Notes: generated by a model not told the origin, from the letters alone. A stretch of 64,000 nt of DNA from Pseudoduganella dura (GCF_009727155.1 NZ_WNWM01000002.1:6386001-6450000); one strand, 5' to 3'. Counted from the stretch's first letter, positions 8,706 through 17,811 are shown. Numbers and translations are program-made.

Positions 8706-10208
8706 ATGCAATATGTGTCCACCCGCGCCGACGCGTCGGCCGCAGTAGCGTCTTCCCAGCAAACTCCCGCTCTGTTCTCCGATATCCTGCTGGGCGGACT
8801 GGCCCCCGACGGCGGCCTGTATCTGCCATCCGAATACCCGCAGGTAACGGGCGCCGAACTCGATGCGTGGCGCAAGCTGTCGTATGCCGATCTCGCATTC
8901 GAGATCCTGAGCAAGTTCGCCACCGACATTCCGCAGGCGGACCTGCGCGCGTTGGTGCACAAGACCTACACGGCCGACGTCTACCGCAACGCCCGCGAGG
9001 GCGAGAACGCGGCCGACATCACCCCGCTGCGCGTGCTGGAAGAAGAGGGCGGCAGGAAGCTGATCCTGCAGGCGCTGTCGAACGGCCCCACGCTGGCGTT
9101 CAAGGACATGGCGATGCAGTTGCTGGGCAACCTGTTCGAATACGCGCTGGCCAGGCAGGATGCGGAGCTGAACATCTTCGGCGCCACGTCCGGCGACACG
9201 GGCAGCGCGGCCGAATACGCGATGCGCGGCAAGCGCGGCATCCGGGTGTTCATGCTGTCGCCGCACAAGAAGATGAGCGCGTTCCAGACGGCGCAGATGT
9301 TCAGCCTGCAGGATCCGAACATCCTGAACATCGCCGTGGAAGGCGTGTTCGACGACTGCCAGGATATCGTCAAGGCCGTGTCGAACGACCTGGAATTCAA
9401 GGCGCGCCACAAGATCGGCACCGTCAACTCGATCAACTGGGCACGCGTGGTGGCGCAAGTCGTGTACTACTTCCGCGGCTACCTGGCGGCGACCACGTCG
9501 AACGAGCAGAAGGTATCGTTCACGGTACCGTCCGGGAACTTCGGCAATATCTGCGCCGGCCACATCGCCCGCATGATGGGACTGCCGATCGACAAGCTGG
9601 TGGCGGCCACCAACGAGAACGACGTGCTGGACGAATTCTTCCGCACCGGCGTCTACCGCGTGCGCAAGTCGGCCGAGACGTACCACACCAGCAGCCCGTC
9701 GATGGACATCAGCAAGGCCTCGAACTTCGAGCGCTTCATCTATGACCTGGTGGGCCGCGACGCCGCGCGCGTGAAGGCGCTGTTCACGAAAGTGGAGAGC
9801 GACGGCGGCTTCGACCTGTCCGGCGGCCCGGGCAGCGATGGCGACGAGTTCGCCAAGGTGGCGCAATACGGCTTCAAGTCGGGCAAGTCGACGCACGCCG
9901 ACCGCCTGGAGACGATCCGCGACGTGGCCGACGATTACGGCATCGTCATCGACACGCACACGGCCGACGGCATCAAGGTGGCCAAGCAACACATCGAACA
10001 GGGCGTGCCGATGATCGTGCTGGAGACGGCGCTGGCGGCGAAGTTCAACGAAACGATCCTGGAAGCGCTGGGCGAGGATGCCGAGCGCCCGGCCGGCTTC
10101 GAGGATATCGAATCGCTGCCGCAGAAGTACACGGTGATGCCGCCCGACGTCGACAAGATGAAGGCGCTGATCGCGGCCAACACCAGCGCCGCCGAAGCGG
10201 GCCTGTAG
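8706..10208 (+). CDS. thrC: Threonine synthase
   Basis: Converts O-phospho-L-homoserine to L-threonine, the last step of threonine biosynthesis. It is 500 residues, a PLP fold type II enzyme. Lys133 in TLAFKDMAMQ is the expected Schiff-base lysine, and ATSGDTGSAAEYAMRG and VPSGNFGNICAG are family motifs. ATG 8706 (MQYVSTR) is chosen over a GTG at 8682 because it matches the usual N-terminus and leaves room for the promoter. In Burkholderiales thrC usually follows hom; here it follows sdaA, and moeA begins 2 bp after its stop. Confidence 0.97.
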   Translation: MQYVSTRADASAAVASSQQTPALFSDILLGGLAPDGGLYLPSEYPQVTGAELDAWRKLSYADLAFEILSKFATDIPQADLRALVHKTYTADVYRNAREGENAADITPLRVLEEEGGRKLILQALSNGPTLAFKDMAMQLLGNLFEYALARQDAELNIFGATSGDTGSAAEYAMRGKRGIRVFMLSPHKKMSAFQTAQMFSLQDPNILNIAVEGVFDDCQDIVKAVSNDLEFKARHKIGTVNSINWARVVAQVVYYFRGYLAATTSNEQKVSFTVPSGNFGNICAGHIARMMGLPIDKLVAATNENDVLDEFFRTGVYRVRKSAETYHTSSPSMDISKASNFERFIYDLVGRDAARVKALFTKVESDGGFDLSGGPGSDGDEFAKVAQYGFKSGKSTHADRLETIRDVADDYGIVIDTHTADGIKVAKQHIEQGVPMIVLETALAAKFNETILEALGEDAERPAGFEDIESLPQKYTVMPPDVDKMKALIAANTSAAEAGL

Positions 10209-10210
10209 GC

Positions 10211-11425
10211 ATGGCGGGCGAGCGCAAGCCGATGCTGTCGCGGCAGGAGGCGCTGGACTTCCTGCTGGCGGCATGCCGCCCGGTGACGGATGTCGAAACG
10301 GTGCCCACGCTGGATGCGAACGGCCGCGTGCTGGCCGCCGACTGCGTGTCCGGCCTCGACGTGCCGGCGCAGGACAATACGCAGATGGATGGCTACGCGG
10401 TGCGCGCCGCCGATTGCGCAGGCGGCGATGCCGTGCTGCCGGTCGTGCAGCGCATCCCCGCCGGCCATGTCGGCACGCCGCTGCAGCCCGGCACGGCCGC
10501 CCGCATCTTCACCGGCGCGTTCATTCCGGCAGGTGCCGATGCCGTGGTGATGCAGGAGCAGTGCGAAACCAGTGGCGATACCGTCACGATCCGCCATGCC
10601 CCCCAGTCGGGCGAATGGATCCGCCGCGCCGGCGAGGACATCACGCGCGGCAGCGTGATCCTGCCGGCCGGCACGCGGCTGCGCAGCCAGGAACTGGGGC
10701 TGGCCGCCTCGGTGGGCCTCGCCAGCGTGCCGGTACTGCGCCGCGCGCGCGTTGCCGTGTTCTTCACCGGCGACGAGCTGACGATGCCCGGCGAGCCTTT
10801 GGTGCCGGGCGGCGTCTACAACTCGAACCGTTTTACCCTGCGCGCGCTGCTGGAAAACCTGGGTTGCGAAGTGACCGACTTCGGCATCGTGCCGGACAGC
10901 CTCGATGCGACCCGCGCCGTGCTGCGCCGGGCGGCGCAGCACAGCGACCTGATCATCACGTCCGGCGGGGTGTCCGTCGGCGAGGAAGACCATGTCAAGC
11001 CGGCGGTCGAAGCCGAGGGCAGGCTGGACATGTGGCAGATCGCGATCAAGCCGGGCAAGCCGCTGGCGTTCGGCGAAGCGGGCAATGCCTTCTTCATCGG
11101 CCTGCCGGGCAATCCGGTATCGAGCTTCGTCACGTTCCTGCTGTTCGTGCGGCCGTTCCTGCTCAAGCTCCAGGGTGCCGCCGCCGCGCGTCCAGCGCTG
11201 GCCTTTTCCGTGCGCGCCGACTTCGACTGGAAAGGCGACCGCCGCAACGAGTTCCTGCGCGCGCGGATGAACGCCAACGGCGGGCTGGACCTGTTCGCCA
11301 ACCAGGGTTCGGGCGTGCTCACGTCCACCGTGTGGGGCGACGGGCTGGTGGACAACCCGGCCAATCAGCCGATCCGCGCCGGCGATGTCGTGCGCTTCAT
11401 CCCGTTCACCGAATTGCTGTATTGA
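10211..11425 (+). CDS. moeA: Molybdopterin molybdotransferase
   Basis: Inserts molybdate into adenylylated molybdopterin to make molybdenum cofactor. It is 404 residues, standard length. The N-terminal MoeA domain has QDNTQMDGYAVRA and GRVLAADCV. The central MoCF-binding domain (about 180-320) has TSGGVSVGEEDHV and GLPGNPVSSFVTF, and a small C-terminal domain follows. It starts only 2 bp after thrC and runs 7 bp before moaD, so translation is probably coupled along thrC-moeA-moaD. Confidence 0.97.
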   Translation: MAGERKPMLSRQEALDFLLAACRPVTDVETVPTLDANGRVLAADCVSGLDVPAQDNTQMDGYAVRAADCAGGDAVLPVVQRIPAGHVGTPLQPGTAARIFTGAFIPAGADAVVMQEQCETSGDTVTIRHAPQSGEWIRRAGEDITRGSVILPAGTRLRSQELGLAASVGLASVPVLRRARVAVFFTGDELTMPGEPLVPGGVYNSNRFTLRALLENLGCEVTDFGIVPDSLDATRAVLRRAAQHSDLIITSGGVSVGEEDHVKPAVEAEGRLDMWQIAIKPGKPLAFGEAGNAFFIGLPGNPVSSFVTFLLFVRPFLLKLQGAAAARPALAFSVRADFDWKGDRRNEFLRARMNANGGLDLFANQGSGVLTSTVWGDGLVDNPANQPIRAGDVVRFIPFTELLY

Positions 11426-11432
11426 CCAACGT

Positions 11433-11690
11433 ATGCGAATCAACCTGAAATTCTTTGCCAGCGTGCGTGAAAAGCTGGGCAGCGGCGGCGAAACCATCGG
11501 CGTGCCGGCCGATGTGGCCACGGTGGGCGCGCTGCGCGATCTGCTCGTCGCCCGCGGCGGCGCGTGGGCCGAGGCGCTGGGGGAGGGCCGCGCGTTGCGG
11601 ATGGCCTGCAACCAGCGGATGTGCGACGCAGGCGAAGCGTTGACCGAGAACGCCGAGGTGGCGTTCTTCCCGCCCGTGACGGGCGGCTGA
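11433..11690 (+). CDS. moaD: Molybdopterin synthase sulfur carrier subunit
   Basis: A small ubiquitin-like protein of 85 residues that carries the thiocarboxylate used by MoaE to turn precursor Z into molybdopterin. It begins MRINLKFFASVREKLG and ends PPVTGG; the terminal Gly-Gly is the activated end and is intact. ATG 11433 follows the moeA stop by 7 bp. moaE is not in the window downstream, so the partner subunit must be elsewhere. Confidence 0.95.
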   Translation: MRINLKFFASVREKLGSGGETIGVPADVATVGALRDLLVARGGAWAEALGEGRALRMACNQRMCDAGEALTENAEVAFFPPVTGG

Positions 11691-11693
11691 GCC

Positions 11694-11939
11694 TTACTTC
11701 TTCTTCGCGTGCGCGGTTTGCTCGGGAGCGGCCGCGTCGCACATCGCGCAATGCACGGCCTTGCGGTAGCGGTTCCACGCCACGCCCGTGAAAATCGCCG
11801 CGGCCACCGCGGCCCAGATGGCGGCGCTGGCGATGTCCTGCAGGGTGGTGGTGCCTTTCGCCCATTCCACAACCGCGAGGATGGCGAACAGCGGCACGGC
11901 CGCGAGCAGGTAGCGTGTGATCCAGAAGAGCGGGCCCAT
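11694..11939 (-). CDS. Small two-helix membrane protein, unknown function
   Basis: An 81-residue protein with two hydrophobic segments (about residues 5-25 and 38-56), a short HCAMCD motif after the second, and a Lys-rich tail (HAKKK). A good Shine-Dalgarno (GGAGGAA) precedes ATG 11939. The CxxC might bind a metal or form a disulfide. It is convergent with moaD, 3 bp apart, and divergent from the flavoprotein gene. I do not recognise the family. Confidence 0.75.
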   Translation of the reverse strand: MGPLFWITRYLLAAVPLFAILAVVEWAKGTTTLQDIASAAIWAAVAAAIFTGVAWNRYRKAVHCAMCDAAAPEQTAHAKKK

Positions 11940-12013
11940 CGGGTTCCTCCAGCGGTGATTTTGCCTCCAGTATGCCGGGGCCGGGCGCGTTTTGCACTAC
12001 AATCTCGCTCCTC

Positions 12014-13291
12014 ATGACGAACCTAGCACCCCCTCCTGCGACTCCCCCGGACAATGCCCCCGTTTCCCGCCCGCGCGTGGCGATCGTCGGCGGCGGCCCG
12101 GCCGGCCTGATGGCCGCCGAAACGCTGGCCCGCGCCGGCACGTTCGACGTCCACCTGTACGACGCCATGCCTTCCGTCGGCCGCAAGTTCCTGCTGGCCG
12201 GCCGCGGCGGCATGAACATCACGCATGCCGAGCCGTATGAACAGTTCGTGACGCGCTACGGCGCTCGCGCCGCCGCGCTGCGGCCGATGCTCGACGCGTT
12301 CGGCCCGGAAGCCGTGCGCGCCTGGGTGCATGGCCTGGGCATCGAGACCTTCGTCGGCACGTCCGGCCGCGTGTTCCCCACCGAAATGAAAGCCGCGCCG
12401 CTGCTGCGCGCGTGGCTGCACCGGCTGCGCGAAGCCGGCGTGCAATTCCACCAGCGCCACCGCTGGATCGGCTGGACCGAAGGCGCGCTGCGTTTCGATA
12501 CGCCGGCCGGCGAACTGCTCGCGCACACCGACGCCACGGTGCTCGCCCTCGGCGGTGCCAGCTGGGCGCGTCTGGGTTCGGATGGCGCCTGGCTGCCGGT
12601 GCTGGCGCAGCGCGGCATCGGCGTGGCGCCGCTGCGGCCGTCCAACTGCGGCTTCGATGTGGCATGGAGCGCCGTGTTCTCGGAACGCTACGCGGGACAG
12701 CCGCTGACGACGGTCGCCGCGACCTGGACCGATGGCGCCGGGCAGCGCGTACGCAGGCAGGGGCAGTTCGTCGTGACGGCGACCGGTGTCGAGGGCAGCC
12801 TGATCTACGCGATGTCCGCGCCGGTGCGCGACCAGGTGGAGGCGCACGGCGGCGCCGTGGTCGAGCTGGACCTGCTGCCCGATCTATCCATCGAACGCGT
12901 GCTCGGGGAAGTCGCGCGGCCACGCGGGTCGCGCTCGATGTCGAGCCACCTGCAGGGCCGGCTCGGCATCAAGGGCGTCAAGGCCGGATTGCTGCATGAA
13001 TGCCTGAGCAAGGATCAGTATGCCGATCCCGTTACGCTGGCGCGCGCCCTGAAGGCATTGCCGCTGACGCTGGGCGCGCCGCGGCCGATCGACGAAGCCA
13101 TCAGCAGTGCCGGCGGGGTGGCGTTCGAGGCGCTCGAAGGCACGATGCTGCGCGCCATGCCGGGGGTGTTCGTTGCCGGGGAGATGGTGGACTGGGAGGC
13201 GCCGACCGGGGGGTATTTGTTGACGGCTTGCCTGGCGGGAGGCGTGGCGGCGGGGCGGGATGTGGCCGACTGGCTTCACGTCTGCCGGTAA
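12014..13291 (+). CDS. HI0933/TIGR03862-family flavoprotein (NAD(P)/FAD-dependent oxidoreductase)
   Basis: 425 residues with an N-terminal dinucleotide-binding motif VAIVGGGPAGLMAAE, then VGRKFLLAGRGGMNITH, the signature of the HI0933 (YhiN-like) flavoproteins. Near the C-terminus is SSAGGVAFEAL, and the end GEMVDWEAPTGGYLL places the FAD isoalloxazine site. The substrate is not known for this family. ATG 12014 is chosen because the conserved FAD motif begins about 20 residues later; a GTG/ATG further upstream lacks support. It is transcribed alone. Confidence 0.88.
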   Translation: MTNLAPPPATPPDNAPVSRPRVAIVGGGPAGLMAAETLARAGTFDVHLYDAMPSVGRKFLLAGRGGMNITHAEPYEQFVTRYGARAAALRPMLDAFGPEAVRAWVHGLGIETFVGTSGRVFPTEMKAAPLLRAWLHRLREAGVQFHQRHRWIGWTEGALRFDTPAGELLAHTDATVLALGGASWARLGSDGAWLPVLAQRGIGVAPLRPSNCGFDVAWSAVFSERYAGQPLTTVAATWTDGAGQRVRRQGQFVVTATGVEGSLIYAMSAPVRDQVEAHGGAVVELDLLPDLSIERVLGEVARPRGSRSMSSHLQGRLGIKGVKAGLLHECLSKDQYADPVTLARALKALPLTLGAPRPIDEAISSAGGVAFEALEGTMLRAMPGVFVAGEMVDWEAPTGGYLLTACLAGGVAAGRDVADWLHVCR

Positions 13292-13398
13292 CGCAGGCCG
13301 CGAAGGCTTGCTCCGCAAACCGTGCCGACATTGCTGTTCACACGGGTGGCGACGCAGTAAAGTCTCACGTTGATTCTATTTCGGGTCCGCCGTTCCTG

Positions 13399-14517
13399 AT
13401 GTCGTCGATCGTCTCCATGCTTCCCTTGCTGCTCCCCTATACTGCACTGTTCGTGATCGCATGGACGATGCCGGGGCGCTTGCCGCTCGTGCTCCTTGCC
13501 GTTATCGCCGGTTTACCGCTCGGGTGGCTTGTATTCGAGGGTTTCCGATCAGCAGGAGATGCCCCCGGCGGCGCAGGTCTGGGCATTCTCCTCGTGACAG
13601 TATTGCTGTGCGCAGCGGTCGCTGGCCTGCTTTCAGGCGTGGTGACCAGGACAATTTCATTATGGGTTCCGGTCGTCGCCGGCGTGAACATCCGGTGCGT
13701 GGTACTCGTGCTGTCAGGATTCCTGAGCATCCCTTCTGTCCTGGCCGCATCGTTTTGGTGGTCGCAATGGAGCGTACGAGTTCCGGACGAATCGTGTTTG
13801 AATGCAAACCACCACGTGATGGTCGCGGGAGCGGAACTCTGGCTGCCCTCGGCGCCAATATTTACTGCCTGGACAGGTGACACGGACTTGTATTCGTTTT
13901 CGTCGCACAAAAGCATGCGCGCTTTTTGCAGCATCAGTCGTCAGGCAAAGATGCCGATCGACCTCGTAAATCTTCAAATCAATCTGGAAGAGCTAAGGTC
14001 CAAAGCCTTTCCGCTGCAAAAAAGATTTTGCGCTTCACGTGACAGCGCCCTGCCAAAGCTGCTTTGCGATATCGACATGTCCACGGCGCAGTCGAGTCAC
14101 GGTTTTCCTGAAGACATCTCGTTACACTCACCGTCTACGGATTACTACGAGAAAATGCGGACAAACGACCGCGGCGCTTATGCCGCATTTGTCAGGGAAA
14201 GAGACGCCGGCATAGCGACCGGGCGACCGCTGCAGCAATCGGTTACCGGCGACTTCAGCCGTTTCTCCAACGGCTATTGGATCGCTCGTGATGAAGCATG
14301 GAGAAACGATGCGGGTGAACCTTACACCTTGTATTGTCATGATACACCGCCATCGGGCATGCTTTTATGCAGTACGACGTACCGTCTGATCCTGGGCCCC
14401 CAGGTAACGTACGGTTTCCGTGCCAATCAGGATGAGCTCGCATCGGTCGCGAAAACGGTGGATTTGAACCTGCATGTCCTGCTCGATAGCATCACCAGCA
14501 AGCAGCATCGCGAATAA
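13399..14517 (+). CDS. Unrecognised membrane protein, base composition unlike neighbours
   Basis: A 372-residue frame. The first about 130 residues hold four hydrophobic segments (MLPLLLPYTALFVIAW, LPLVLLAVIAGLPLGWLVF, LGILLVTVLLCAAVAGLLSG, and one near 105-125). A soluble domain of about 240 residues follows, with several cysteines. The coding sequence is clearly AT-richer than the genes on either side and its codon use is less biased, which suggests recent acquisition. No strong Shine-Dalgarno precedes ATG 13399 and the frame stays open upstream, so the start is uncertain. I recognise no family and assign no function. Confidence 0.65.
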   Translation: MSSIVSMLPLLLPYTALFVIAWTMPGRLPLVLLAVIAGLPLGWLVFEGFRSAGDAPGGAGLGILLVTVLLCAAVAGLLSGVVTRTISLWVPVVAGVNIRCVVLVLSGFLSIPSVLAASFWWSQWSVRVPDESCLNANHHVMVAGAELWLPSAPIFTAWTGDTDLYSFSSHKSMRAFCSISRQAKMPIDLVNLQINLEELRSKAFPLQKRFCASRDSALPKLLCDIDMSTAQSSHGFPEDISLHSPSTDYYEKMRTNDRGAYAAFVRERDAGIATGRPLQQSVTGDFSRFSNGYWIARDEAWRNDAGEPYTLYCHDTPPSGMLLCSTTYRLILGPQVTYGFRANQDELASVAKTVDLNLHVLLDSITSKQHRE

Positions 14518-14670
14518 CCGTCTCGAGACTGGGACTAAAACCTGGCCGCAACCGACCAGTCCTGTTCCGGTTGCTTCAAAGGTTTCCATGTCGCCCGGAA
14601 TTGCTGGTGAGCGCTCTCTTGTCGCCGAGCCTGGACTCGATCCGATGTTTTCGGCGGCAGCAACGATCCA

Positions 14671-15483
14671 TCACTCGAAACTGACATTCCCCGACCCCGT
14701 CCGGCTCACATTCCTCTGATCCGGATTCCCGTACACCGTCACATCCCCGCTGCCGGCCACCGCCACGGTGGCCGATCCCCGCGCGAAGATATCCGTGTTG
14801 CCGGAACCCTTGACCGCCACAGAAACCGTATTCGAGGCCATGTGCTGCGCGTCGATGGTGCCCGAGCCGGTCAGCTCCGTGGTCAGCGCGTCGCACGTGC
14901 CGGAAACGTTGATCGACCCCGAACCGAACAGCGCCAGGTTCACATCCTCGCTGCTGCCGGACTTCAGGTCCAGGTCGCCGTTGCCGTGCACGGCGGCTTT
15001 CACGTGCCGGTAGCGGCCCGAGAACGACAGGCCGCCGGAGCCGTTCACGGTGATCGTCAGCCGCTCGCCGGAAAAACCGGTGATGCTGCTGTCGCCGCTG
15101 CCGCGGATCTCCACCGACTGCAGCGACGGCAGCACGGCTTCCACCTGCAGCGGGCGCTTGTGGTGGAACAGCATGCCGGTGGTGGCGATGTGCAGCGTGC
15201 CGTTTTCCTCCGACGTTGCGACGTTGCCTAGCAGGCGCTGCTCGCCGCGCACCTTCAGCGAGGGCGTGCTGCCCTGGCGCAGTGTCAGGTCGATCGGGCC
15301 CTGCAGGTCGATCGCCGTGATGCCGTAGCCGATCGCGCGCGCCTCGGTGCGGGTGACGCGGCCGGCCGTCGTCGAAGGGTTGGCCACGCCCTGCGCCCGC
15401 AGCATGCTGTACGACACGCCGATCAGCCCCAGCGCGAGGACGAACAGCGACAGGCCCACTTTAACAAGAGTGCGGATGCGCAT
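14671..15483 (-). CDS. DUF2807 (head-GIN) domain protein, membrane anchored
   Basis: 270 residues. An N-terminal hydrophobic segment (about residues 8-30) is a signal or anchor. A DUF2807 beta-helix-like domain follows from about residue 55, rich in short Gly/Ser/Asn repeats (RGSGDSSITGF, VNGSGGLSFSG, GSGSINVSG, GSGTIDAQ, GSGNTDIF). The family is widespread and its role is unknown, often proposed to be in the cell envelope. Its start codon overlaps the stop of the DUF1700 gene by 1 bp, so the two are translationally coupled. Confidence 0.88.
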   Translation of the reverse strand: MRIRTLVKVGLSLFVLALGLIGVSYSMLRAQGVANPSTTAGRVTRTEARAIGYGITAIDLQGPIDLTLRQGSTPSLKVRGEQRLLGNVATSEENGTLHIATTGMLFHHKRPLQVEAVLPSLQSVEIRGSGDSSITGFSGERLTITVNGSGGLSFSGRYRHVKAAVHGNGDLDLKSGSSEDVNLALFGSGSINVSGTCDALTTELTGSGTIDAQHMASNTVSVAVKGSGNTDIFARGSATVAVAGSGDVTVYGNPDQRNVSRTGSGNVSFE

Positions 15484-16277
15484 CAGCGGCCCCGCATCAG
15501 TGACTGGTTCATCTGCACGTAGCGGCGCAGGCCAATGGCCGTGTAGCGCGTGACCACCAGCGACAGCAGGAACAGTGCGATGCCGCCCAGCACGAGGCCG
15601 AAGCCGATCACCGTCTGCGTGGCGCGCGAGGCGCCTTCCGGGTCGACGCTGATGCGCACGCTGCCGTCGGCCATCGCCTCGGCGTTATCCAGCAGGCGGC
15701 CGGAGCGGCTCGATTCGTCGTCGAGTTCCTGCTGCAGCCCCGGCGAGCGCTGCTGGCTGACTTCGATGCCGCGGTCGCCGATCGAAACACGGGTCTGCAG
15801 GCGCTCGCCGCGCGCTTCGCCGTCATGGTGATTGTCCTCGTTGTCGACCAGGTGGTGCAGCGGGCCGGCGAGGATCATTTCGTTGGCGCCGGCCAGGCCG
15901 CTGGCGGCCACGGCGATGCCGCTGACATAGAAGCTGAACGAACACACGTACACGGTCAGCAGCAGGGCCGCGAACACCGCCGCCGGCACCACCATGAACA
16001 GGTTGAACACGGCCAGGCCGGCGAACGACACCAGCATGCGGCCGAAGCTGGCCGGGGTCTTGCGCTGTTCGAACGATTGCAGGTGCACGTTGGCGCGCAG
16101 GGTCATGGCGATCTTGCGTGGATCGTCCAGTTCGGCCGCGACATCGGTTTCGGTGCGACCGGCGTTGATGCCGTCGACGAAGCGCTGCTCGTAGTACGCC
16201 AGCGTTTTCGCCGCCGTTTCGGGCGGCAGGCCGGCCATGGCCCTGGCGAGTGCGTCGAGATAGTCCTGCTTGCCCAT
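15483..16277 (-). CDS. DUF1700 (HAAS-like) membrane protein
   Basis: 264 residues. The first about 65 residues (MGKQDYLDALARAMAGLPPE ... LDDPRKIAMTL) form the helical DUF1700/HAAS module, often found with PadR regulators. Then come hydrophobic segments at about 82-103 and 105-135, and another at about 220-243. No PadR gene is adjacent. It is the middle gene of a minus-strand operon with the 38-residue peptide upstream (10-bp gap) and the DUF2807 gene downstream (1-bp overlap), suggesting an envelope-sensing unit. This is inference. Confidence 0.85.
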   Translation of the reverse strand: MGKQDYLDALARAMAGLPPETAAKTLAYYEQRFVDGINAGRTETDVAAELDDPRKIAMTLRANVHLQSFEQRKTPASFGRMLVSFAGLAVFNLFMVVPAAVFAALLLTVYVCSFSFYVSGIAVAASGLAGANEMILAGPLHHLVDNEDNHHDGEARGERLQTRVSIGDRGIEVSQQRSPGLQQELDDESSRSGRLLDNAEAMADGSVRISVDPEGASRATQTVIGFGLVLGGIALFLLSLVVTRYTAIGLRRYVQMNQSLMRGR

Positions 16278-16286
16278 CGGGTGTTC

Positions 16287-16403
16287 CTAGTTCATTGCCA
16301 GTTGCAGCGCAACGGGGTGGCCGTTCGCTTCGATCCCGACGATCGCCACTGCGCTTAGCAGCACGATTGCCAGGACGGCAATAGTTGTGAATGCGGTTTT
16401 CAT
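16287..16403 (-). CDS. 38-residue single-span membrane peptide
   Basis: A short gene encoding MKTAFTTIAVLAIVLLSAVA followed by a short polar tail ending LQLAMN. It has one hydrophobic helix of about 18 residues. A strong Shine-Dalgarno (GGAGG, 7 bp before ATG 16403) and a 9-bp gap to the DUF1700 gene support it as a real first gene of that operon. It has no recognised family; it could be a small membrane regulator or a signal-like peptide. Confidence 0.6.
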   Translation of the reverse strand: MKTAFTTIAVLAIVLLSAVAIVGIEANGHPVALQLAMN

Positions 16404-16512
16404 GTCCAGTCCTCCGATGTTGCCACTGTACGGTGTTGGCAAGGAGCATGCCAACGCACTGCGACAGGCTGCAGGAATGCGGGGGCAGGCGGCAATGGAG
16501 AAGGACAGGGCG

Positions 16513-17811
16513 TCAGCCCAGCAGTTTCGCCGCGGCCTGGCCGCTGCGCACCGCCATCTCCAGCGTGGCGGGGTAGTCGCCGGCCGTGAAGTCGCCGGCC
16601 AGCACGAGGCCGGCCAGCGGCGTGGCGTTCCCCGGCCGCGCCAGCCCGGCCGTGCAGGCATAGGTGGCGCGCTTTTCGGTGACGACTTTCGTCCAGCCGG
16701 GGCTGGCCAGTTCCGGGCGGCCGAACGCCTGCGCCAGTTGGGCGGCGATTGCGACGGCCAGTTCCTGCTGGGGCAGGGCGGCCGCCGCGCCCGACGCGCT
16801 GACGATGACCGCCAGCAGCCCGGCCTGCGCCGGATCGAGGCGGCCGCGGTCGAACACGAACTGGCCCCAGCGGCCTGCGGACGGCGCGTCTTCCAGTGCG
16901 TAGAACGGCAGCGCCAGGCGCACATTTTCCGGATAGTGCAGGTAGCAGGTGGTGATCGGCTCGTACGTGAAAGCGGCCAGCTGGGCGACGACGGGCGCCG
17001 CTTCGGGCAGCGGCGCCAGCAGCGCGGCGGTGGCGGCGGGCGATGCGGCCACCACCACCTTGTCGAACGGTTCGCCGTCGAGCAGCCAGCCGCCGTCAAG
17101 CGGCGCGACCTCCGCTACTTTTGCACCTGACCGAATCGTGGCGCCGTGCCGTTCCAGCCAGCGCGCGGCGGCATCGGGGAACAGCGCCGACAGGTCGTGC
17201 CGGGGCAGCAGCATGTCCGACGCCTTGCGGCGGGCGCCCAGGCTGTCGCGCAGCACGGCCAGGAACACCTGCGCGGACGCGGTTTCGAGCGGCGTGTTCA
17301 GCGCGGCCAGGCACAGCGGCCGCCACATCAGGTCGACCAGGCGCGCGGTCTGGTCGAAGCGCACCAGCAGTTCGGCCACGGTGCAGTCGTTGTCGAGCCG
17401 CCAGCCCATCCAGCGCGCGGTGGTGGAAAAGCGCGCCATCGCCAGCTTGTCTTCGCGCGCCAGGCCGGTGGCGCGCAGCAGCGCGATGGCCAGGTGCAGC
17501 GGCGCCGGCAGGCGCGGCGCGACGAAATCCATGCCGCCCGGCGGGTAGCGCATCTGCAGCGGCAGCGCAAGAAGCGCGCGGTCCAGGTCGACCCCGACCG
17601 TGCGCATCAGCTTCAGCGACGCGGCGTAGGCGCCCAGCATGATGTGCTGGCCGTTGTCGAGCGTGCGCCCGCCCGCTTCGATGCGCCGCGCGCGGCCGCC
17701 GAGCGTGCGCGCCGCCTCGAACAGCGTTACCGCGGCGCCACGGCGGGCCAGTTCGACGGCCGCCGCGCAGCCGGCCCAGCCACCGCCGACGACGGCAACG
17801 CGATCAGCCAC
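16513..17811 (-). CDS. hpnE: Hydroxysqualene dehydroxylase
   Basis: A FAD-dependent enzyme that reduces hydroxysqualene to squalene, the third step of the HpnCDE route from farnesyl diphosphate. It is 432 residues. The N-terminus AVVGGGWAGCAAAVELARRG binds FAD, followed by RTLDNGQHIMLGAY, typical of HpnE. The C-terminus GLVLAGDFTAGDYPATLEMA is the amine-oxidase/desaturase FAD site. It starts with GTG at 17811 and overlaps the end of hpnD by 8 bp, so it is translated from the same mRNA. Confidence 0.96.
   Translation of the reverse strand: MADRVAVVGGGWAGCAAAVELARRGAAVTLFEAARTLGGRARRIEAGGRTLDNGQHIMLGAYAASLKLMRTVGVDLDRALLALPLQMRYPPGGMDFVAPRLPAPLHLAIALLRATGLAREDKLAMARFSTTARWMGWRLDNDCTVAELLVRFDQTARLVDLMWRPLCLAALNTPLETASAQVFLAVLRDSLGARRKASDMLLPRHDLSALFPDAAARWLERHGATIRSGAKVAEVAPLDGGWLLDGEPFDKVVVAASPAATAALLAPLPEAAPVVAQLAAFTYEPITTCYLHYPENVRLALPFYALEDAPSAGRWGQFVFDRGRLDPAQAGLLAVIVSASGAAAALPQQELAVAIAAQLAQAFGRPELASPGWTKVVTEKRATYACTAGLARPGNATPLAGLVLAGDFTAGDYPATLEMAVRSGQAAAKLLG

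Noticed and set aside
14518..14670. Possible small gene between the low-GC membrane protein and the DUF2807 gene
   Set aside because: Frames here lack ribosome sites and overlap neighbours. I see nothing supportable in this spacer.
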